Assembly (NCBI GenBank): GCA_024704765.1
Contig: JAKMXF010000326.1
Coordinates: forward strand, 62,001-126,000
DNA length: 64,000 nt
Origin: Oopsacas minuta
Lineage: Eukaryota > Porifera > Hexactinellida > Lyssacinosida > Leucopsacidae
Direction: 5' to 3'
Below, piece by piece: positions 57,986 to 64,000 of this stretch (the stretch's first letter is position 1; each line of letters opens with the position of its first letter). The position numbers were made by a program, and so were the translations under genes. Below the pieces are notes generated by a model that was not told the origin of the DNA, did no database searches, and saw nothing but the letters and a program-made list of their open reading frames with translations.

Positions 57986-59391
57986 CACATGCCCTTGTGT
58001 TGAAAATTCAAATCGCCTTATACTTGAAATGGCTTGTGAGTTGCTGTGGATTCACACAGGGCATACCAGTTACGGCTGATGCGGGTAGGGCCGTAAGCCA
58101 GTACCTCTTTTCAAAGTGATCTAGCGTTGAAGTACCACTTAAGGATTGCTAGCACTGCTATACCGCCTCTACCTGTTCCAAAATATACAATTCGTAAAGT
58201 ATATTATAAAAGAATAAACTATAAAGGAACATTTTTCATGAATTTCACTGGTCATAAAATATTAATGGTATGTGAATACACTATCCAAGAATATTTACCA
58301 CAAGGGAATATATTCTCTAGGTCCGGAAAGAATTGATATATTATGTATCAACTGTAGTCAAGATATAGTAGTATTATGTTAACGAGTTTGTAGAGTAAAA
58401 TCAGATGACGTCAAAAACATGGAAATAGTTTGTAGAGAAAGATTATGTGTATTAGTAAATATAAATTACATATTTATCCAGTGTACTAGTTGGCGCCACT
58501 ACTAGACATCACTGTGGATAACGATGTCTAACATGTACCTGGTCTAAGACAATCAATTAGCAACATTGCTTCAATGTATAGGATATTTTGGATAAGAAAT
58601 TAGGACAAATAGACTCAGCATATATAACTTCCATTCAATCGTAGTAAATATTTCAAGTCAAATTCAACTGTTTGCGAAATATTAGCAGTATATAAATGCT
58701 ATATGAAAGGAGGAAAAACAAGAGTATGTTTCTGGTGTATTCAGGAACAACAACGTAAGTAATAGTAAGTAATGGTGAGTTTGAAGTCTCTTAGATAATT
58801 GACAGCAATATGTTACGTGGTTGTCATGTAACAAGTGAACTAAATTAATATCAAACACATAAGAATCCCTAGATGTATGTTTTCTGAATTGATAAATAAG
58901 TGCTTAAACATTAAAATAGCAAATAAAGATTAGAGTAACTTTCTAATTATATTATATTTCGATTTCTAAGGTTTCACTGAAGTTAGCAATTTCCGTTAAA
59001 CTTTGCAGTTACTGATTTAGTCGTTACTTAATAATTTTGCTAAAAATTAGGGAATTCTTTTGCCAATCTCAATCTTTTGACTAGTTCTACACATGTCTAT
59101 ATAGCGTTTAGCATATCTGACTTATATCTAGATGTTTATTACTCAAGGTGCACCCAAATTTGGGTGAAAACCAAACATAAAGTACTGAAAACAATCACCT
59201 TAACAAGATCAAATATGATACCATTAAATATACTTCGAACCAATACAAATTATACTTGATACATCAATATCGTATTGAGAACACGAAAAGGCGAAAGCCA
59301 TATATGAAATTTCAACAAAGTGGGAAATGATGTACACTAATGTACATGGAGCATTGATGTTAAAGAAAATGAATATATAATCATTCCTTAC
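57986..59391. other. AT-rich stretch without recognised features
   Basis: About 1.4 kb. A slightly G/C-rich bit near 58065-58110 (GTTACGGCTGATGCGGGTAG) was compared with 5S rRNA and does not match. No coding recognised. Confidence 0.5.
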
Positions 59392-59487
59392 AAAATCAAT
59401 CTTGGCATCGTGTTTCCTTGGAATTAAATGAGGGACTGAAATAGAAGACAAGGTAGGAACAGGATTATCGTTTAGTTGATCCGACAT
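59392..59487 (-). CDS. Candidate first coding exon of Mlx (unproven)
   Basis: Minus-strand ATG at 59487 opens 32 codons (MSDQLNDNPVPTLSSISVPH...AKIDF) ending at a strong GTAAGG donor (complement at 59390-59391 and on). It ends in phase 0, which fits the exon at 31750 if that begins AGC AGA AAT. The join would read ...KIDFSRNGMSNLDTSNDDS, similar to the SRxNSxGS..(T/S)..DDEDS stretch before the basic region in arthropod and vertebrate Mlx (from memory). The composition turns hydrophobic and intron-like straight after the donor. A CAG just upstream (TATACAG) could also be an acceptor. The implied intron is 27.6 kb. Confidence 0.35.
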
Positions 59488-59489
59488 CA

Positions 59490-60528
59490 CTGTATACGGA
59501 GTTGAGCAAGAGAGAGGTATAGAAAAGATATTATCACCAGGGTATTGTGAAGACATATAATAGAAAACGAGAAGATAATAATGAGTACTGAACAAAAAAA
59601 GGATAGCAGGAATGTGCTAACAATGAGCATATAATACGAGTATAAAGTTGGCGGAGTATTCAACGGAGCACGCTTATAACATAAATGTGACACTAATCGC
59701 CTATTTATATCAGAAAAAATGGTATCATGAAATAAAGGATTCATGGACACTGATGTGTCCACCAAAATGTTCAATTTTTACTTTTTGTGTGCAGTTTTAC
59801 CGAGCATGTAAAAAAATTTCCACATATTTTTCATAATTGAGAAACTTAACCCATTATTATGGCATTAGGACAATCCGGATAGGATCGGGAGAGGATCATC
59901 GAAACATTTAAACAGCAGGATCGGGATCGAAATTATCGATAATTCTTGAAAGATCTGACTCTTTCCAATGTAATTGTAATATATCCAGACATAATAACGT
60001 GCACAGATAATTACTAACTAGAAATTCTCATTTCAATTCATACTTAAATTAACTAGAGATATTAAAAAGTACATTGCCAAACGCTTCCCATACTCTTGGT
60101 ATAACTAAGAATTTCTGACTCAATTAAGACATCACTTACATAAATTCCCAGTATATATCGGTTTCCAACAAACATATTCATTATGGCAGGATATATAGTT
60201 AGACATGTGGCCGAAACCCCATGATATACAAGCAGATAAATGGAATGTGGCTTTACATAATGGCATTCGAGATACGTATTTCATAGATTGTACAGGTCTA
60301 TGAATCATGGTTAGTCTAACTAAATTTAGGTTACAAGTGTGTTCAATACGTTTGTCGCATACTAATGTTGGATTTAAGGATAAATCTCAGATCAGGACTC
60401 AGGCCAGGATAATGAGCAGATGATTACAGCTTTATAATCTAGCCAGGCCGAAAGCCACAAATCCTTCTCCTCCTGCACTCTGTGATCTTGCGATTAAAGA
60501 GTTCAAAGATGATTTTCATGATTGATTA
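59490..60528. other. AT-rich stretch without recognised features
   Basis: About 1 kb. Would hold the Mlx promoter if the candidate first exon is right; no core promoter element stands out. A patch of repeated GGATCGGGA words lies near 59880-59930. Confidence 0.45.
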
Positions 60529-60530
60529 TA

Positions 60531-61842
60531 CAGGGTGGCCCTGAAGTCCTGTCCCATTGGTAAAGTGGAATAGCTGGACTAAACTGTATACTATAGGCTG
60601 GCAATTTTTACTCGTCTTACAGAATACTATCAGAAATATATAATATCTTTACTACTTAATATAACCTCCTCGTTTTTTTACTACGGCTCCCAATCATCCA
60701 GAAAACGCTCCAACCGCGGCACGAATGCTTTCCTGAGGTATTTTGTTCCACTCCCTTGTTAAAGACCGCTTCAAACACTCGCATAGAGATATGAGACTTG
60801 GCGCAAGCATTGGTCTCCAGGATGGACCAAATTGCAAAGTCCATCGGGTTCAGGTCTGGACTATAAGGAGGCCATTCTGTCATCTGAATAAATCCTGGAA
60901 AATTGTGTTGGAGCCAGGTTTGGGTACTATTGGCGGTATGAGCCGGTGCTCCATCCTGCTGGAATATAAACAGTTCTCCATTAAACATTGTTTGACCTAG
61001 ATTCTGCAATACAGACTCCGAGATAAACTCCCGATAGGTGGTGGCATTTATTTTTACTCCAGGGGGACAAATATCAATGGTGTCCGACCAGTTGCCGAGA
61101 CACCAGCCCATACCATCACAGATTGAGGTTTCTGTATGCGACTCACGTATCGATACTTTTCTGGGATACTAGAACGTGTTGCCGATATGATCCTGTCATT
61201 TTGAGAGTTTGTAACTTCCTGAATAGTGAATATCTTCTCATCGGAAAACAGAGTCGTTTCGAGACCGTGATTTGCGTGCCGCTCAAGCAACCCTTTACAT
61301 CTAGACATTCGTTTTTGCTTAACTTGGTCTGTTAGATGATGGACCTTCGTTCTTTTGAAGGAATACATTCCCAGCTTAGTATTCACGACGTTTTGTATGG
61401 TATGGCGTGGCACCTGAAGATCTACAGCCATCTTCCTCATGGATCGACGCGGGTTAACTCGGATTCGCCCCCGTACCCTCTTGACAAGCCTGGGAGTCGT
61501 AAGTGAGGAAGGACGACCGGATCTAGCCTTGTCCTTTACTCCCCCTATTTGCTTGTACCTCAAGATCGTCCGATATACAAACTTCCGTCGACTCCTGGGC
61601 ATATGAGCAACTTTAAAATTTCTCCTGGAGCTTTACCATTTTCAAATAACCGAATAATTCCTGCTCTCTCGACTTCCATTAGCTCAACTAAGTGCTAGAG
61701 GAAGTGAACCAGGAATATGCTTAGTAATATTTGTATTACTGACTCAATTGGTTCGATTACAACATTAAATCATGTATAGTGAATCTAGTATCTTCATTTC
61801 CTTGTATTATAAAAGATGGGACAGAACTTTGGGGCCACCCTG
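60531..61842 (-). mobile_element. DD37D element, copy 4 (third subfamily)
   Basis: A 1312-bp element with ends CAGGGTGGCCCTGAAGTCCT and the inverted GGGACAGAACTTTGGGGCCA continuing CCCTG, flanked by TA (60529-60530, 61843-61844). The termini differ from those of copies 1-3 (GGTGGCC instead of GGTGTCT), so it is a separate subfamily. Confidence 0.93.
60650..61679 (-). pseudogene. DD37D transposase, copy 4, frameshifted
   Basis: ATG at 61679 opens MEVERAGIIRLFENGKAPGE. A shift near 61605 leads to a long clean frame (to 61054) with SGRPSSLTTPRLVKRV, the basic NPRRSMRKMAVDLQVPRH, LFSDEKIFTIQEV (first Asp) and QSVMVWAGVSATGRTPLIFV. A one-base shift near 61070 continues with PPGVKINATTYREF, FIFQQDGAPAHTANS (second Asp) and YSPDLNPMDFAIW (third), with 37 residues between. 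A shift near 60790 sends the tail to KRSLTREWNKIPQESIRAAV, then a stop near 60690 and KKRGGYIK. All catalytic Asp are intact; three frameshifts and a stop kill it. Confidence 0.9.
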
Positions 61843-61844
61843 TA

Positions 61845-63010
61845 CAACTAATGAAGAATCTGGTGAGTAGTTATTTCTTGTTCAGTTTTAGGATCATGTA
61901 TGTTTAAATGATAGATGTATATTAATATTCCTTCTTGTATTCTTCCCTTAGGTGCCCACTTAACTCTTCCAAGACTGCATTTTACAGATAAAAATGTTTC
62001 TTGTAATTAGTGCCTAGAAGATGATTGTCAACACATCAAAGCTTTAGAATCGCTTTAAAAGACGAATGTTTCCTTCTTCTTGTCCTCTAACAATAAGATT
62101 TCGTTATCTTCATAAATTTTGAAGGAGGTTCATGTGTTCTACACCAAGAAAATCTATATACTTTTAAATTATCTGGTAATCACTCTTATTGCATTGATTG
62201 TACAGGCCCTTTCCTAGAAAAGAAATCTATGAGTGTGTATCAGCAAACACAAGCACCAAATATACACAGAAAAATCTCAGATTATAATACAATGGTAATC
62301 AATACTGTAACAAACACACCCATTCCACATTCTCTGACGCTAAAATTGAAACAAGTTTATTGTAGTCAGTTATCCAATGGACTTGATCTACTTTAAGATT
62401 TGAAATCAGAAATACTTATGGTAACTATTTTGTACCAGTAATCCTACAAAATGGTAATAATAGCGTAATATAATGACAAAAGCAAATAGGTTTGTATTCT
62501 ATTACTATACATTGTATTTTATATAGTTCTCACCACGTTGGGTATTTTTAGTCTGTACAGTAATTTGTGATGGTCCATGTCAATATGAGAAAGGTTATCA
62601 AGGTCATGACACACCTTCTATTAAATCAGAATTACAGCTAACTAATCCATTACGGACTCCTTCATGAGTATAATAAGGCATCCATTATATACGTTATTGT
62701 CACTACAATTATTCAACAATCTATTAAGTCAAGCTTAGGTTGTCTTTCTTGTGAAAGTGTATTATCCACGTTTATTTGTTTTAGATGACAGTAGAAATTG
62801 TATGTAGCAACAGAAAGGCTACTGAATAGAGTCCCGCTAATTTTTTAACCTATACAGTGAATACCTGTAGGCGTAATAAATTAATGCTAAATGTATTACT
62901 ATGTATATAATACACATATCAAACTTATTATTATTATACGAATTTCTGTATTGATATTCGGAAAAGATACTCTTGAAGAAGAAACAGGATTGTCCTGGTC
63001 ATAAATGAAC
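61845..63010. other. AT-rich stretch upstream of the Helitron frame
   Basis: About 1.2 kb without coding motifs. The 5' end of the Helitron (a TC start) should lie here but cannot be picked out without a second copy. Confidence 0.45.
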
Positions 63011-63017
63011 TTTGTAT

Positions 63018-64000
63018 GAACCTAAGCGTGGGCGTTTACTTCGCAAAAAACGAATTTAGGAAGAAGAGCGTCTTAAGAAACAGAGGTATCGACAAGCCAT
63101 TCTGAGATCTTCCAAATCTGATTACAAGACCTCTCAGCGCTTAAAGTATCTGCGATCTCTTCAAGCTAATCTAAGAGAAAGTGTATCTGAGGATCGATCC
63201 GCTAAGCGCAGAGATCTCTACCGTGCCGGTAAAGCTAATCTGGGACAAATTGAATCTGATGATAGATCCGCTGGGCGATTAGAGTACCAGCGAGTTCTTC
63301 ATGCTAATTTCAGAAGCAAAGAGTCTGAGCACGAGCACAATGTTCGTCTGCGGTCTAAGATGAGTTATGCTAAAAGTAAGTGATTAACTTCTAAGAGATT
63401 TCTTAACTTAGATCGATCGCAACTTACATGTAAGGTTAGTGATACTATCGTATCCCAACATTAACTCGATTACATATCCTTTTGCTGTAATTTATGCGCT
63501 GCAGTGTTTTGGCGATATGAAAAACTATCTGCCAGCACTAAGGCATGTATTAAGTTCTCCCTTTGTTGTGGGGTGCGGAGGGTTGTTTTACCCCCTTTAG
63601 ATTCCACATCTGAGCTGCTGACTCACTTAAAGCTTCTGGTTAAAGACCTGGCGAATTCAGGAGTAATACATGTGCCCATAAGACAAGTCTTGTGATTATT
63701 CGTTTAGAGCCAACGGTGATAACGAACTGGGCAACGCTAAGCTTGGTGTCTATTCGCTCAGTATAAATGGGGTAGTACACCATTCAATTGGTAGATTAAT
63801 CCCCGAATTAGGAGAGCCGCCTAAATTCGCTCAAATATATGTCCACGACGGGACCCAAGAAGCTGAGTTAGAAAAGCGTTTGAGACACATGGGCGTACTG
63901 TCTCCCTGAATTGAAGGGAGTACAACAGATGTTAGACGAGGTTAACCCAAATGTTCTTGCTTCAGACATGCTATAGATCATATGTGTAGCATGAATGCAA
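63018..64000 (+). pseudogene. Helitron-type replicase/helicase N-terminal region, cut by the window edge
   Basis: First part (63018-63375): charged repeats of about 25 residues (QRLKYLRSLQANLRESVSED, YRAGKANLGQIESDD, YQRVLHANFRSKESE) with one stop near 63055. Next an intron-like gap 63376-63504 with GTAAGT donor and CTGCAG acceptor; joined, the frame reads AKMFWRYEKLSASTK, then FSLCCGVRRVVLPPLDS, the cysteine and KV.LPPL motif of Helitron N-terminal domains. After shifts near 63690 it reads YSFRANGDNELGNAKLG, NGVVHHSIGRLIPELGEPPK and FAQIYVHDGTQEAE, matching the YxHxIGSLLPxxGxxPKFxQxYI signature. A shift near 63906 follows. The Rep nuclease motif and PIF1-like helicase would lie beyond 64000. 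Helitrons move by rolling-circle replication. Confidence 0.78.

Noticed and set aside
58060-58115. Resemblance to 5S rRNA (GGCATACCAGTTACGGCTGA)
   Set aside because: Only the first few bases agree; internal control boxes and length do not match.
59224-59595. 123-codon minus-strand frame as a whole protein
   Set aside because: Only its middle 32 codons look coding; after the GTAAGG it becomes hydrophobic AT-rich text typical of intron.

Overview
Kind of genome. The window is AT-rich (roughly two thirds A+T by eye), has introns, and consists mostly of decayed DNA transposons. The Tc1/mariner variety (DD34D, DD34E, DD37D, DD37E, DD41D), the ZMYM1-like and Buster-like hAT elements, a Helitron and multi-copy arthropod gene families point to an arthropod. 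A copepod such as a sea louse would fit well, but that is inference from transposon content, not from a diagnostic gene.

The one host gene I can support is a Max-like protein X (Mlx, Drosophila bigmax) bHLH-zipper gene on the minus strand. Its basic region and helix 1 lie in an exon at 31603-31750. Loop, helix 2, zipper and C-terminal dimerisation domain lie in the last exon at 14539-14951. The splice phases match (1/2), giving an intron of about 16.7 kb packed with transposons. A possible first coding exon (59392-59487) also joins in phase, which would add a 27.6-kb intron.

Layout. 1-1001 DD34D mariner. 1987-3295 DD37D (maT-like) copy. 3832-4365 and 6237-6729 MITEs. About 7060-12814 a ZMYM1-like hAT on the minus strand, split in two by a block holding an 8-bp-TSD MITE (8743-9066) and a frameshifted multi-copy arthropod gene (9244-10962). 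14539-31750 the Mlx intron, with DD37D copies (22988-24293, 27224-28534), foldback and tandem repeats, a Ty3/gypsy fragment (26154) and a Tc1 fragment (about 30200-30740). 32303-33622 mariner. 34581-36172 a hAT nested in a hAT. 37805-38492 gypsy integrase. 41690-42640 remnant of a second arthropod repeat-family gene. 42751-44102 DD41D element. 45490-46310 mariner. 46671-48833 a RAG1-like transposase. 49358-49687 mariner fragment. 51470-53090 a hAT interrupted by another hAT. 54807-56546 a DD37E element interrupted by a palindromic MITE. 57542-57977 hAT MITE. 60531-61842 a fourth DD37D element. 63018-64000 start of a Helitron replicase, cut by the window edge.

Most interesting. The RAG1-like transposase at 46671-48833 keeps recognisable counterparts of the RAG1 core, including the zinc CxxC and the final catalytic Glu helix. 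The unnamed families at 9244-10962 and 41690-42640 show the same order of motifs, which suggests a shared fold. Several nested insertions with 7-8-bp target duplications give a readable order of invasion.

Limits. Everything was translated and aligned by eye. Frameshift positions are good to about 10 bases, family names rest on remembered motifs, and no searches were run.
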